Shown piece after piece: positions 27,087-36,389 of a stretch of 64,000 bases of DNA. Within the stretch, counting starts at the first letter, position 1. Every line of letters begins with the position of its first letter. The position numbers and the translations under genes are program-made. Origin of the DNA: Microbacterium aurantiacum (GTDB lineage: Bacteria > Actinomycetota > Actinomycetes > Actinomycetales > Microbacteriaceae). The stretch lies in contig NZ_PGGU01000007.1 in NCBI RefSeq assembly GCF_002872075.1, forward strand, positions 124,001 through 188,000. Reading direction: 5' to 3'. The notes beneath the pieces were generated by a model that did not search any database, was not told the origin of the DNA, and saw nothing but the letters and a program-made list of their open reading frames with translations.

Positions 27087-27764
27087 TTAACCCCGGTCGG
27101 GCCGGGGTCCTGTGATTGCGGAGCCGATCCGCAGGTGTGTCGCGCCTGCAGCGATGGCCTCGGCGAAGTCGCCGGTCATCCCGGCGGAGATCCAAGTCGC
27201 GTCGGGTGCGATCAGGCGCACCCGATCGGCCGCGTCACGCAGACGCGCGAAGGCGGGTGCCGGTTCCTCGTCGAGAGGAGCGACCGCCATCACTCCGCGG
27301 AGCCGGAGCGACCCGAGCCCGAGCACGTGCTCGGCGAGAGCCTCTGCCGCGTCCGGCTCGACTCCCCCGCGTCCGGCGTCGCCCGTGAGATTGATCTGCA
27401 CGAGGACGTCGAGCACGGAGTCGTCCTCGGCGGCGCGGTGAAGCGCATCGGCCAGCCGTTCGCGGTCGACCGAGTGCACGGCATCCACCCGGCTCCTGAT
27501 CGCCGCCGCCTTGTTCGTCTGCGCCTGGCCGATGAAGTGCCAGTGCAGATCGAGGTCCTGCAGCTCGTCGGCCTTGGCAGACATCTCCTGCTGCCGGTTC
27601 TCGCCGACGTCGCGCACGCCGAGCGCATGGAGCTCCCGAACGAGGGATGCCGGATGGAACTTTGTCACCACGATGCGGGTGAGCTCCCCGGCATCGCGGC
27701 CGGCTCGTCGCGCGGCGTCGGCGATCTGCATGTCGATCGCCGACAGCCGTGCAGCCAAATCCAT
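27087..27764 (-). CDS. YggS-family PLP-binding protein
   Basis: A 225-residue PLP homeostasis protein (YggS/PLPBP). The PLP-binding lysine is in IVVTKFHPASLV, followed by the family's GENRQQEM and the HFIGQAQTNKAAAI segment. The C-terminal phosphate-binding part reads ISAGMTGDFAEAI and LRIGSAITGPR. No catalytic activity is established for the family. It follows ftsZ directly; the YlmD/YfiH gene that often lies between ftsZ and yggS is absent. Confidence 0.95.
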   Translation of the reverse strand: MDLAARLSAIDMQIADAARRAGRDAGELTRIVVTKFHPASLVRELHALGVRDVGENRQQEMSAKADELQDLDLHWHFIGQAQTNKAAAIRSRVDAVHSVDRERLADALHRAAEDDSVLDVLVQINLTGDAGRGGVEPDAAEALAEHVLGLGSLRLRGVMAVAPLDEEPAPAFARLRDAADRVRLIAPDATWISAGMTGDFAEAIAAGATHLRIGSAITGPRPDRG

Positions 27765-27775
27765 CGGAGTGCTGA

Positions 27776-28924
27776 TTACTTGAGGAACTCGGGGATGTCG
27801 ATGTCATCCTCGGCGAACGCCGGCTCGAGGCTCGTCGCGGGGACCCGGGTCACCGAGTCGCCCTCGGTCTTCTCCGGCACGGACGGAACGTCGGAGGCGG
27901 TGGAGAGCGGAACCTCGGGCAGCGTCGAAGCGGCTGCCGGACGGCTGACCACCATCGGGTCCAGTCGAAGCGTCGGTTCACCGCTGTCGAATCCGGCGGC
28001 GATCACCGTGACGCGCACCTCGTCGCCGAGAGTGTCGTCGATGACCGTGCCGAAGATGATGTTCGCCTCAGGGTGAGCAGCTTCCTTGACCAGATCCGCG
28101 GCATCGTGAATCTCGAAGATGCCGAGGTTCGAACCACCCTGGATCGAGAGCAGCACGCCATGCGCACCCTCGATGCTCGCCTCGAGCAGCGGCGACTCGA
28201 CCGCGAGCTCGGCTGCCTTGATCGCGCGGTCGGCTCCACGGGCGGAACCGATGCCCATGAGCGCGGATCCGGCGCCCTGCATGACCGACTTGACGTCGGC
28301 GAAGTCGAGGTTGATCAGACCCGGGGTCGTGATGAGGTCGGTGATGCCCTGCACACCGGCGAGGAGCACCTGGTCTGCGGTTGCGAACGCCTCGATCATC
28401 GAGATGCCTCGGTCGCTGATCTCGAGCAGCCGGTCGTTCGGCACCACGATGAGGGTGTCGACCTCTTCCTTCAGCTTGGCGACGCCGGCCTCGGCCTGGC
28501 TCTGGCGGCGACGGCCTTCGAAGGAGAACGGCTTGGTGACGACGCCGATGGTGAGGGCCCCGATGGACTTCGCGATGCGCGCGACGACAGGTGCGCCACC
28601 GGTGCCGGTGCCGCCTCCCTCGCCCGCGGTGACGAAGACCATGTCGGCTCCCGTGAGCGCCTGCTCGATCTCTTCGGCGTGGTCCTCCGCTGCACGGCGG
28701 CCGACCTCCGGGTCAGCGCCCGCGCCGAGGCCGCGGGTGAGCTCACGGCCCACATCGAGCTTGACGTCGGCGTCGCTCATCAGCAGCGCCTGCGCGTCGG
28801 TGTTGACGGCGATGAACTCGACTCCGCGGAGGCCGAGATCGATCATGCGGTTGACGGCATTGACGCCGCCACCGCCGACGCCGACGACCTTGATCACGGC
28901 GAGGTAGTTCTGGTTCTGGCTCAT
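27776..28924 (-). CDS. ftsZ: Cell division GTPase FtsZ
   Basis: The tubulin-like protein that forms the division ring. The 382-residue product has the GTP-binding [11 protein letters not shown] and the tubulin signature [12 protein letters not shown], the NLDFADV T7-loop region, and a C-terminal peptide [10 protein letters not shown] that matches the conserved tail bound by SepF and other partners. GGAGG lies eight bases before the ATG at 28924. A 181-base gap upstream separates it from ftsQ and probably contains its own promoter. An FtsR-like regulator is encoded in the same window. Confidence 0.98.
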   Translation of the reverse strand: MSQNQNYLAVIKVVGVGGGGVNAVNRMIDLGLRGVEFIAVNTDAQALLMSDADVKLDVGRELTRGLGAGADPEVGRRAAEDHAEEIEQALTGADMVFVTAGEGGGTGTGGAPVVARIAKSIGALTIGVVTKPFSFEGRRRQSQAEAGVAKLKEEVDTLIVVPNDRLLEISDRGISMIEAFATADQVLLAGVQGITDLITTPGLINLDFADVKSVMQGAGSALMGIGSARGADRAIKAAELAVESPLLEASIEGAHGVLLSIQGGSNLGIFEIHDAADLVKEAAHPEANIIFGTVIDDTLGDEVRVTVIAAGFDSGEPTLRLDPMVVSRPAAASTLPEVPLSTASDVPSVPEKTEGDSVTRVPATSLEPAFAEDDIDIPEFLK

Positions 28925-28984
28925 GGCCGGCCTCCGAATAGTCGAGCCTGTCGTTTAGGCGGGAAACCCGGGTGTGAACCTTAA

Positions 28985-28999
28985 ACCTCAACTAGAGGT
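28985..28999. promoter_or_regulatory. Inverted repeat upstream of ftsZ
   Basis: ACCTC-AACTA-GAGGT forms a 5-bp inverted repeat about 60-75 bases before the ftsZ start. TTTACA (5/6 to a -35 box) adjoins it on the minus strand, although no well-spaced -10 box is clear. It is a candidate operator, possibly for the FtsR-like MerR protein at 58751-59440. Confidence 0.35.
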
Positions 29000-29062
29000 G
29001 TAAAGTATTTCCCGGTATTGGTTTCTCTTGTTCGAAGGTAAGCGCCGCATGCCCGCGCGTCC

Positions 29063-29086
29063 GCAGCGACACGGGCGTGTCGCTGC
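29063..29086. other. Hairpin between ftsQ and ftsZ
   Basis: GCAGCGACACG pairs perfectly with CGTGTCGCTGC at 29076-29086 across a GG apex. It begins 20 bases after the ftsQ stop in the minus direction and has no T tract, so it may slow or weaken read-through into ftsZ or stabilise mRNA ends rather than be a standard terminator. Confidence 0.45.
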
Positions 29087-29105
29087 TTTGCCGCGCGGAT
29101 CGGGC

Positions 29106-30035
29106 TCAGCCGACGACGGCGAGGTCGGGCGAGGAGACGTCGATCGTCTGCGCGTCCGGCTTCGCGCCCATCGCCCGGCTCAAGGTCAGCGCCTTGGCAC
29201 GCGATTCCTCGGCGCTCCCCCACACCACGACCAGCCCCGATGCGAGGGTCAGTGTGACGTCATCCGCGGTCGACGCACGGACGCCGGTGACGGCAGCGCG
29301 TACATCGGCGGGCAATGAGCGCATCACCAGTCCGACGCTCTCGAACGCGATGGAATCGACTCCGCCCTCGACGTCGATGAGCGGCTGACCTGGCGGCTGG
29401 TCGCTCGTCGTCGCGAGCGCCACGCCCGCCGCATCGACGAGCGTGTATCCGGCGTCCGACTCGATCACGCCGACCGCGGTGCGCTCGACGATGCTGACCG
29501 TCAGGTCATGCGGCGGCTTCGCCTCCAGCGCGTACGTCTCGATCAGCGGGAAGGCGAGAAGCGCGGCCTTGATCTCACTCGTGTCCACCAGCGCCAGCGG
29601 CGTTCCGATCTGGCCGCTCAGCGCCGCCTCCACGACCGCAGGGTCGAGGACCGTCGCGCCCACGACGGTGATCTTCTCCACGGCGAACAGCGGGCTGTAG
29701 GCCGTGGCCACGCTGCCGCCGATCAGCAGCAGCACCGCCCCGATGCCACTGATCCAGATGATGCGGCGTCGACGGGAGCGCTGCGTGAAGCGGCGGATCT
29801 CGGCACGCAGCGCTTTACGCCGGGCGCGTGCCGCACGCCAGACATCACGGCTCGTCGTCGGGGTCATGTCCGGCAGATCAAGCCCATCCGGGAGAGGCGG
29901 CTCGTCCGACAGGTCGGGCTCACCTTCGACCGCGTCCGGCTCCCGTTGTGTCCGATCGGCCTTGCGGCGAGGGCGCGGGGGCGGCGGCGGTGTCTCCTTC
30001 TCCGCCGGCGTCGGCAGCGGTGCGGGCCGGCGCAT
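29106..30035 (-). CDS. ftsQ: Cell division protein FtsQ
   Basis: A bitopic divisome protein of 309 residues. The cytoplasmic N-terminus is long, proline-rich and charged (about 90 residues). One membrane helix follows (IIWISGIGAVLLLIGGSVATA), then the POTRA domain (FAVEKITVVGATVLDPAVVEAAL) and the FtsQ beta domain. The ATG at 30035 lies three bases after the murC stop with AAGG upstream. It bridges early and late divisome proteins; the wall-synthesis genes lie upstream and ftsZ downstream. Confidence 0.94.
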   Translation of the reverse strand: MRRPAPLPTPAEKETPPPPPRPRRKADRTQREPDAVEGEPDLSDEPPLPDGLDLPDMTPTTSRDVWRAARARRKALRAEIRRFTQRSRRRRIIWISGIGAVLLLIGGSVATAYSPLFAVEKITVVGATVLDPAVVEAALSGQIGTPLALVDTSEIKAALLAFPLIETYALEAKPPHDLTVSIVERTAVGVIESDAGYTLVDAAGVALATTSDQPPGQPLIDVEGGVDSIAFESVGLVMRSLPADVRAAVTGVRASTADDVTLTLASGLVVVWGSAEESRAKALTLSRAMGAKPDAQTIDVSSPDLAVVG

Positions 30036-30038
30036 CGA

Positions 30039-31439
30039 CTAGGCCTTGGAGGTCTGCCGCAGCGACTCGAGCACCTGCGGGATGATCTGGTAGACGTTTC
30101 CGCAGCCGAGCGTGATGACGAAGTCGCCGGTTCGGGCGACGGTCGCCGTGTAGTCGGCGGCCTCCTGCCAGTCGGCGACGTAGTGCACGTTCGAGGCGTC
30201 GTGGAACGCGCCGCTGACGAGCTCGCCCGTCACTCCGGGCACCGGGTCCTCCCGCGCGCCGTAGACGTCGAGCATCACGGTGTGGTCCGCGAACTCCTCG
30301 AGCACGTCGGCGAACTCCTGGTACATGTGCTGGGTACGCGAGTACGTGTGCGGCTGCTGGATCGCGATGATGCGTCCTTCACCCGCGAGAGTGCGCATGG
30401 CCTCGAGCGCGGCGCGGACCTCGGTCGGGTGATGCGAGTAGTCGTCGTAGACGGCGACACCGCGTTCGACGCCGTGCTGCTCGAGCCGGCGTACGGTGCC
30501 GGCGAAACCCTCCATCGCCCGAGCCGCGTCGGCGAGGGGATGACCGAGTGCCCGCAGCACGGCGATGCCGCCGGCCGCGTTGATCGCATTGTGCACTCCC
30601 GGCACCGCCAGCTGCAGACGCACGCTCTCGCCGTCGTGGGTGATGGTGGCCGATACCGGGCCGTCGGTGACGATGTCGGTGATGCGCACATCGGCGCCCG
30701 CCGCCTGGCCGAAGGTGATCACGTTCGGATGCGTGAGCCCGGCGCTGACACGGAGTGCACCGGCGTCGTCACTGGAGATCACGACCGCCTCGGTCGCCGC
30801 ATCGGCGAACCGGATGAAGGCGTCGTGGAACGCCTCCTCCGAGCCGAAGTGGTCGAGGTGGTCGGGGTCGACGTTGGTGATCAACGCGATCGCCGTGTCG
30901 TAGAGCAGGAAGGTGCCGTCGGACTCATCTGCTTCGATCACGAACAGCTCACCGGATCCGGTGGCGCTGGACAGGCCGAGCTGCTCGATGACGCCTCCGT
31001 TGACGAAGTGCGGGTCGGCTCCCAGCTCGCGCAGGGCGGTGACGATCATGCCGGTCGAGGTTGTCTTGCCGTGGGCGCCGGCAACCGATACCAGCCGGCG
31101 GGACCCGATCAGCCAGTGCAGCGCCTGGGAACGGTGGATGACATGCAGCCCGCGCTCCTTCGCCAGCAGGAACTCAGGATTCTCCGGCCAGATGGCGCCG
31201 GTGTGCACCACCGTGTCGGCATCGCCGAGGTGCGCGGCGTCGTGCCCGACGTGCACGGTCGCCCCGGCAGCCGCAAGCGCACGGAGGTTGTCGCTGTCGG
31301 CGCGGTCGGAGCCGGAGACGCGGATGCCGGCATCGAGGAACATCCGCGCGAGTCCGCTCATGCCGGAACCGCCGATGCCGATGAAGTGGGCGTGGGTGAT
31401 CGTCTCGGGGATCGGGAGGGTGAGGTCGGGTCTGATCAT
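30039..31439 (-). CDS. murC: UDP-N-acetylmuramate-L-alanine ligase
   Basis: Adds L-alanine to UDP-MurNAc in the cytosol, using ATP. The 466-residue product has the N-terminal UDP-binding glycine motif [11 protein letters not shown], the P-loop [13 protein letters not shown], the central Mur ligase segment EADESDGTF, and the C-terminal [18 protein letters not shown] box nine bases before the ATG at 31439 may provide an internal promoter for murC-ftsQ. It starts 32 bases after murG. Confidence 0.98.
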   Translation of the reverse strand: MIRPDLTLPIPETITHAHFIGIGGSGMSGLARMFLDAGIRVSGSDRADSDNLRALAAAGATVHVGHDAAHLGDADTVVHTGAIWPENPEFLLAKERGLHVIHRSQALHWLIGSRRLVSVAGAHGKTTSTGMIVTALRELGADPHFVNGGVIEQLGLSSATGSGELFVIEADESDGTFLLYDTAIALITNVDPDHLDHFGSEEAFHDAFIRFADAATEAVVISSDDAGALRVSAGLTHPNVITFGQAAGADVRITDIVTDGPVSATITHDGESVRLQLAVPGVHNAINAAGGIAVLRALGHPLADAARAMEGFAGTVRRLEQHGVERGVAVYDDYSHHPTEVRAALEAMRTLAGEGRIIAIQQPHTYSRTQHMYQEFADVLEEFADHTVMLDVYGAREDPVPGVTGELVSGAFHDASNVHYVADWQEAADYTATVARTGDFVITLGCGNVYQIIPQVLESLRQTSKA

Positions 31440-31448
31440 GTCGAAACC

Positions 31449-31454
31449 AGTCTA
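31449..31454 (-). promoter_or_regulatory. Possible -10 box of murC-ftsQ
   Basis: TAGACT on the minus strand ends nine bases before the murC ATG. The predicted leader would be only about three bases. No -35 box is evident. Confidence 0.4.
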
Positions 31455-31471
31455 GATGGGGCCTGAACCGA

Positions 31472-32551
31472 CTAGCTGGAGGCGCCCAGGGCGCGGTCGA
31501 TCAGCGTCACGACGTTCTCGGTGCCGTTGCGTGTCCCGGTGCGCTCCGCTGCCGCGGCCATCCGGGCGATGCGCTGCGGGTCGCTCAGCAGGGGGATGAC
31601 GATCTGCCGCACGGCGTCGCCGTCGAAGGTCGCGTCGTTCAGCAGCTCGGCGGCCCCCGCCGCCACGGCCGATGCCGCGTTGAGGCGCTGTTCGCCGTTG
31701 CCGACGGAGTAGGGGACGTAGAGAGCCGGGATCCCCAGCGCGCTGATCTCGCTGACCGTGGCCGATCCCGAACGCGAGACGATGAGGTCGGCGAGCGAGA
31801 ACGCCAGGTCCATCCGATCGACGTACCGCCGGACGACGTAGCCGGGTACCTCCGGATCGGCGAGGTCGCTGCGCTCCCCCGTGACGTGCAGCAGTTGCCA
31901 CCCAGCGGCGAGGACGTCGCCCCAGGAATCCGCGAGGGCTTCGTTGAGCCGCTGCGCGCCGAGCGAGCCGCCGAAGACGAGCAGCACGGGGCGATCGGGG
32001 TCGAGACCGAACGTCTCCGCGGCTTCCGCACGCGACGCGTTCCTGTCGAGGGCGATGATCTCGCTTCGCAGGGGCATGCCGACCACTTCGCTGCGCCGCA
32101 AGGGCGTGCCCTCGAACGCGACGCCGACGGCGGCAGCGCCACGGGCGCCCAGGACGTTGGCGAGGCCCGGCTTCGCGTTCGCCTCGTGAACGACGAAGGG
32201 GATGCCCTCGCGGCGCGCGGCGACGTATGCCGGAGCCGAGGCGTAGCCGCCGAAGCCGACGATCACGTCGACGCCATGCGCGCGGACGTGCTCTCGCACC
32301 TGGGCGATGGCCCGGCGGAAGCGCCCGGGAAAGGCGACCGCCTGCGTGTTCGGACGACGCGGGAACGGCACTTTGTCCACGATGAGGAGCTCGTATCCAC
32401 GTTCGGGGACGAGTCGGGACTCCAGCCCCTCCGCCGTGCCCAGGACGAGGACCGATGCCTCCGCGTCTCGCGTGCGCAGCGAATCGGCGACGGCGAGCAG
32501 GGGGTTGACATGGCCGGCGGTTCCTCCGCCGGCGAGCAGGTACGTGGTCAC
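31472..32551 (-). CDS. murG: Lipid II synthase MurG
   Basis: Transfers GlcNAc from UDP-GlcNAc to lipid I at the inner face of the membrane. The 359-residue GT-B glycosyltransferase has the first glycine loop GGGTAGHVNP, the segment VHEANAKPGLANVLG, and the UDP-GlcNAc binding region SRSGSATVSEISALG. The start is GTG and overlaps the ftsW stop by four bases (GTGA). It belongs to the tightly coupled murD-ftsW-murG block. Confidence 0.97.
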   Translation of the reverse strand: MTTYLLAGGGTAGHVNPLLAVADSLRTRDAEASVLVLGTAEGLESRLVPERGYELLIVDKVPFPRRPNTQAVAFPGRFRRAIAQVREHVRAHGVDVIVGFGGYASAPAYVAARREGIPFVVHEANAKPGLANVLGARGAAAVGVAFEGTPLRRSEVVGMPLRSEIIALDRNASRAEAAETFGLDPDRPVLLVFGGSLGAQRLNEALADSWGDVLAAGWQLLHVTGERSDLADPEVPGYVVRRYVDRMDLAFSLADLIVSRSGSATVSEISALGIPALYVPYSVGNGEQRLNAASAVAAGAAELLNDATFDGDAVRQIVIPLLSDPQRIARMAAAAERTGTRNGTENVVTLIDRALGASS

Positions 32552-33786
32552 CTGGTGACCCTACCCCGCCCTGCCGAACGGCCCCGTTCAGCCTTCGCCG
32601 GCTCAGCCATGGGAATCGTGCGCGCGAACGCGAGCAGCACGCCGCACGCGATGAGCACCGCGAGCAGCGCGGTCCCGCCCTGCGACATGAAGGGCAGCGG
32701 CACGCCGAGCACCGGGAAGATGCCGATCACGACGCCGATGTTGATCACGGCCTGCCCGACGATCCAGACGGTGATGCCGCCGGCCGCGACCCGGATGAAC
32801 GGATCTGCTGTCTTGCGGATGATGTGGAATGCGCCGACGGCGAAGAACGTGAAGAGCGCGAGCACGACGATGCAGCCGATGAGTCCCAGCTCCTCGCCGA
32901 CGATCGCGAAGATGAAGTCGTTCCCCGCGGCGGGCAGCCAGCCGTACTTCTCCTGCGAGTTGCCCAGCCCGAGACCGAAGATGCCCCCGTTGGCCATGCC
33001 CCAGATCCCGTGGATGGACTGGTAGCAGTCGCCGTAGTACGCCGACATGTCATCGCAGGTCGCCGTGATGCGGCGCATCCGGTCGGGGCTCGTGAGTGCG
33101 TAGGCGAGGACGGCGGCGACGCCGAGGATCAGCGGCAGGATGAACAGCCTCAGCTTCACCCCGGAGAAGAACAGGCAGCCCAGCAGGATGAGCACGAGCA
33201 CCATCGAGGTGCCGAGGTCGTGACCGGCGAGCACGGTGCCGATCGCGAGCACGCCGACCGGGATCACCGGGATGAAGACCTGATGCCAGGTGCCGAGCAT
33301 CGCCTGCTTGCGCAGCAGCACGTAGGCGACCCACAGCGCCAGAGCGATCTTGAGGAACTCGGAGGGCTGCACGTTGAATCCGGCGATCAGGATCCAGTTG
33401 CGGTTTCCGCCGTCCGCGACTCCGAGCGGCGTGAACACGAGCAGCTGCAGGAGCACCGCTCCGAACAGCGCGGGCCAGGCCAGCTTCTTCAGAAATGCGA
33501 CCGGCAACCGGCTGATCACGAACATCAGGGGAACCCCGATGACGGCGAAGACGCCCTGTCGCAGCGCCCCGTCCATCGGGTTGCGCCCGCTCGCTACAGC
33601 ACTCGCGCTCGTCGCCGAGAGCACCATCACGAGCCCGAAGATCGTCAGCAGCAGCGCGGTCGACGCGATGAGCATGAACTCCGTCGACACCGGAGTGAAC
33701 CTGCGCCCGAGCGAGACCCGGGCGGCGAGTCCACCGGACTCGGAGCGCCCCTTCTCAGTGCGCGGGGTCCGAGCGACCTGTGTCAT
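32548..33786 (-). CDS. ftsW: SEDS glycosyltransferase FtsW
   Basis: The SEDS-family septal peptidoglycan polymerase, partner of FtsI. The 412-residue product has about ten membrane helices. Visible SEDS signatures are NRNWILIAGFNVQPSEFLK, the EKYGWLPAAGNDFIFA segment and LPFMSQGGTAL. The start at ATG 33786 lies inside the end of murD, giving a 32-base overlap, with GGGGAG upstream. The frame extends further inside murD but without similarity. A short basic C-terminus follows the last helix. Confidence 0.96.
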   Translation of the reverse strand: MTQVARTPRTEKGRSESGGLAARVSLGRRFTPVSTEFMLIASTALLLTIFGLVMVLSATSASAVASGRNPMDGALRQGVFAVIGVPLMFVISRLPVAFLKKLAWPALFGAVLLQLLVFTPLGVADGGNRNWILIAGFNVQPSEFLKIALALWVAYVLLRKQAMLGTWHQVFIPVIPVGVLAIGTVLAGHDLGTSMVLVLILLGCLFFSGVKLRLFILPLILGVAAVLAYALTSPDRMRRITATCDDMSAYYGDCYQSIHGIWGMANGGIFGLGLGNSQEKYGWLPAAGNDFIFAIVGEELGLIGCIVVLALFTFFAVGAFHIIRKTADPFIRVAAGGITVWIVGQAVINIGVVIGIFPVLGVPLPFMSQGGTALLAVLIACGVLLAFARTIPMAEPAKAERGRSAGRGRVTR

Positions 33787-35293
33787 CGGCGCTCCCCCGG
33801 TCGATCCAGTCCCGCACCGCTTCGGCGAAGCGGCGGCCGCGATCCGAATAGCTGGCGAACTGGTCGAAGGATGCCGCCGCCGGGGCCAGCAGGACCGTGC
33901 CCTCGTCGTCGACGATCCCCGCCGCGATCTCCACGACACGGTTCATGACGTGTCCAGTCTCGTCAGCTTCGACCTCGAACACCGGCACCGCGGGCGCGTG
34001 TCGCTGGAATGCCGCGATGACCGAGGCTCGTTCGACGCCGATGACCACCGCCGCACGTGCGGTCGCGCCGACGTCGGCGATGAGGTCGGCGATGTCCACG
34101 CCCTTGAGATCTCCGCCGACGACCCAGACCGCTCCGGGGTAGGCGCGCAGAGACGACGCCGCGGCGTGCGGGTTCGTCGCCTTCGAATCGTCCACCCAGG
34201 TGATGCCGGCGTGCCGGGCGATCACCTGGATGCGATGGGCGTCGAGGTGGAACTTCTGAAGGGCTGCGTGGATCGCCGCAGGTGCGACGTCGAACGAGCG
34301 TGCGAGTGCGCTGGCGGCAAGGATGTTCTGAACGATGTGCGGGGCCGCCAACCCGGCACTCTGCAGGTCCGCCAAGGTGGTGAGTTCCAGCGCGCTGCGG
34401 GCGCGGTCCTCATGGAACGCACGATCGACGAGAAGGCCCTCCACGACGCCGAGGTCGCTGGGGCCCGGGATGCCGAGATCGAAGCCGATCGCCCTGGCGC
34501 CCTCGATGACGTCGGCGTCCTCGACCATGCGCCTGGTCGCTTCGTCTGCTTTGTTGTACACGCAGGCGACCCGGGTGTTGCGATACACGATCGCCTTCGC
34601 GTCGCGGTACGCCTCGGCGCTGCCGTGCCAGACGAGGTGATCGTCGGCGAGGTTCAGGCAGACCGCCGCATAGGGGAACAGCTCCCCCGCGGCGCTCGAC
34701 TGCCCCAGGTACCACAGCTGGTGGCTGGAGAGCTCGACGACCAGTACGTCGAAGCCGGACGGGTCGCGCACCGCGTCGAGCACCGGTACCCCGATGTTCC
34801 CGCACGGAGCCGCCCGCAGGCCGCCCTCGACCAGCAGCGACGCGGTCAGCTGCGTGGTGGTCGTCTTGCCGTTGGTGCCGGTGATGAGCACCCATTCCGC
34901 AGGTGTGCCGTCGGCGCGGACCACCTTGTCTCGTACGCGCCAGGCCAGTTCGATATCGCCCCACAGGGCGACGCCGGTTTCCTGCGCCCAGCGGATGACC
35001 GGATGCGAGGGCGGAAAACCCGGGGAGGCGACGATGACCTCGGGGTCGAAATCGGTCAGCGCATCCGGGATCGGCGCCAGCGAGCCGAGCTCGAACCGGG
35101 CTCCGATCACGGGAAGCAGCCGCTCGTACTCATCGGTGGCCGACTCGCTGAGCACGAGGACGTCGGCACCCAGTTCGGCCAGCGTGTCGGCCACGGAGAA
35201 CCCGGTCACCGACAGCCCCAGAACCGCGACCTTGAGCCCCCGCCAATCGGCGTGCCAGCTGGTCAGAGCATCCAGCCGGGCCTCAGTCGACAC
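33755..35293 (-). CDS. murD: UDP-N-acetylmuramoylalanine-D-glutamate ligase
   Basis: Adds D-glutamate to UDP-MurNAc-L-Ala. The 512-residue product has the N-terminal segment VAVLGLSVTGFSVA, the P-loop ITGTNGKTTTTQL, the SSHQLWYL motif and the C-terminal Mur ligase segment (DDSKATNPHAA). The start is GTG, overlapping the mraY stop by 11 bases. The length is slightly above the family mean because of C-terminal extras. It is coupled to ftsW downstream. Confidence 0.97.
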   Translation of the reverse strand: MSTEARLDALTSWHADWRGLKVAVLGLSVTGFSVADTLAELGADVLVLSESATDEYERLLPVIGARFELGSLAPIPDALTDFDPEVIVASPGFPPSHPVIRWAQETGVALWGDIELAWRVRDKVVRADGTPAEWVLITGTNGKTTTTQLTASLLVEGGLRAAPCGNIGVPVLDAVRDPSGFDVLVVELSSHQLWYLGQSSAAGELFPYAAVCLNLADDHLVWHGSAEAYRDAKAIVYRNTRVACVYNKADEATRRMVEDADVIEGARAIGFDLGIPGPSDLGVVEGLLVDRAFHEDRARSALELTTLADLQSAGLAAPHIVQNILAASALARSFDVAPAAIHAALQKFHLDAHRIQVIARHAGITWVDDSKATNPHAAASSLRAYPGAVWVVGGDLKGVDIADLIADVGATARAAVVIGVERASVIAAFQRHAPAVPVFEVEADETGHVMNRVVEIAAGIVDDEGTVLLAPAAASFDQFASYSDRGRRFAEAVRDWIDRGSADDTGRSDPAH

Positions 35294-36389
35294 GCGTCAG
35301 CCACTCGACGTAGAACAACCCCACCGCTGAGACCGCCAGCAGGCCGGCGATGATCCAGAGGCGCACGACGATGGTGACCTCCGACCAGCCCCGCATCTCG
35401 AGATGGTGGTGGAACGGGCTCATCAGGAAAAGCCGCTTGCCGCGGGTCGCCTTGAAATAGAGGCGCTGCAGGATGACCGACCCGGAGGAGATCACGAAGA
35501 CCCCCGCGATCACGAAGAGCAGCAGTTCGGTGCGGGTCAGGATCGCCATGGCGGTGATGACGCCGCCGATCGCCATCGATCCGACGTCGCCCATGAAGAC
35601 CTTGGCCTTCGGCGCGTTCCACCAGAGGAAGCCGATGAGACCTGCGGCGAACGACGCCGAGATGATGGCGAGGTTGAAGGGATCGCGTACCTCGTAGCAC
35701 CCCCCGAGCGCCTCGGCGTCGACGACCGTGCAGGACTGCTTGAACTGCCAGAAGGCGATCAGGCTGTACGCGCCGACGACGAAGACACCGGCGCCTGCCG
35801 CGAGTCCGTCGAGCCCGTCGGTGAGATTCACGCTGTTCGACGTCGCCACGCCGATGATCGCGATCCACACCAGGTACAGGATCCAGCCGAGGATCGCACC
35901 GAAGAAGAAGAGATTCAGCCAGCTGATGTCCCGGAACAGCGAGATCGAGGCGCTCGCGGGGTTCTGGCCGAAGGTGTTCGGGAAGTTGAGTGCGACGATG
36001 CCGAACGGGACGATCACGAGCAGCTGCCCGATCACCTTGCGCCATCCGGAGAGGCCGAGGCTGCGCTGACTGCGCACCTTCATGTAGTCGTCGATGAAGC
36101 CGACGGCGCCGAAACCGACCATCAGCCAGATCACCAGGATGGAGGACAGAGCGGGCACCTCGCCGCTCACGTAGACCCCCGTGAAGTAGCCGACGATGGT
36201 GCCGAGGATGAAGATCACGCCGCCCATCGTGGGCGTTCCCCGTTTGGCCTCATGGCTCGGGTTGGCGATGTCCTCGGGGGTGCGGATGACCTGCCCCCAT
36301 CCCCACCGGCGGAACAGCCGGAGGAAGACGGGAGTCAGGAAGAGCGTGAAGGCGAGCGATATCGCCGCCGCCATTAGCAGAGACCTCAC
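35283..36389 (-). CDS. mraY: Phospho-MurNAc-pentapeptide transferase
   Basis: Integral membrane enzyme that makes lipid I from UDP-MurNAc-pentapeptide and undecaprenyl phosphate. The 368-residue product has ten helices and the family motifs: RGTPTMGGVIF, the catalytic DDYMKV region, NSVNLTDGLDGLA and the C-terminal histidine motif HHHLEMRGWSE. The start is GTG, overlapping the murF stop by four bases (GTGA). Confidence 0.98.
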   Translation of the reverse strand: MRSLLMAAAISLAFTLFLTPVFLRLFRRWGWGQVIRTPEDIANPSHEAKRGTPTMGGVIFILGTIVGYFTGVYVSGEVPALSSILVIWLMVGFGAVGFIDDYMKVRSQRSLGLSGWRKVIGQLLVIVPFGIVALNFPNTFGQNPASASISLFRDISWLNLFFFGAILGWILYLVWIAIIGVATSNSVNLTDGLDGLAAGAGVFVVGAYSLIAFWQFKQSCTVVDAEALGGCYEVRDPFNLAIISASFAAGLIGFLWWNAPKAKVFMGDVGSMAIGGVITAMAILTRTELLLFVIAGVFVISSGSVILQRLYFKATRGKRLFLMSPFHHHLEMRGWSEVTIVVRLWIIAGLLAVSAVGLFYVEWLTRVD

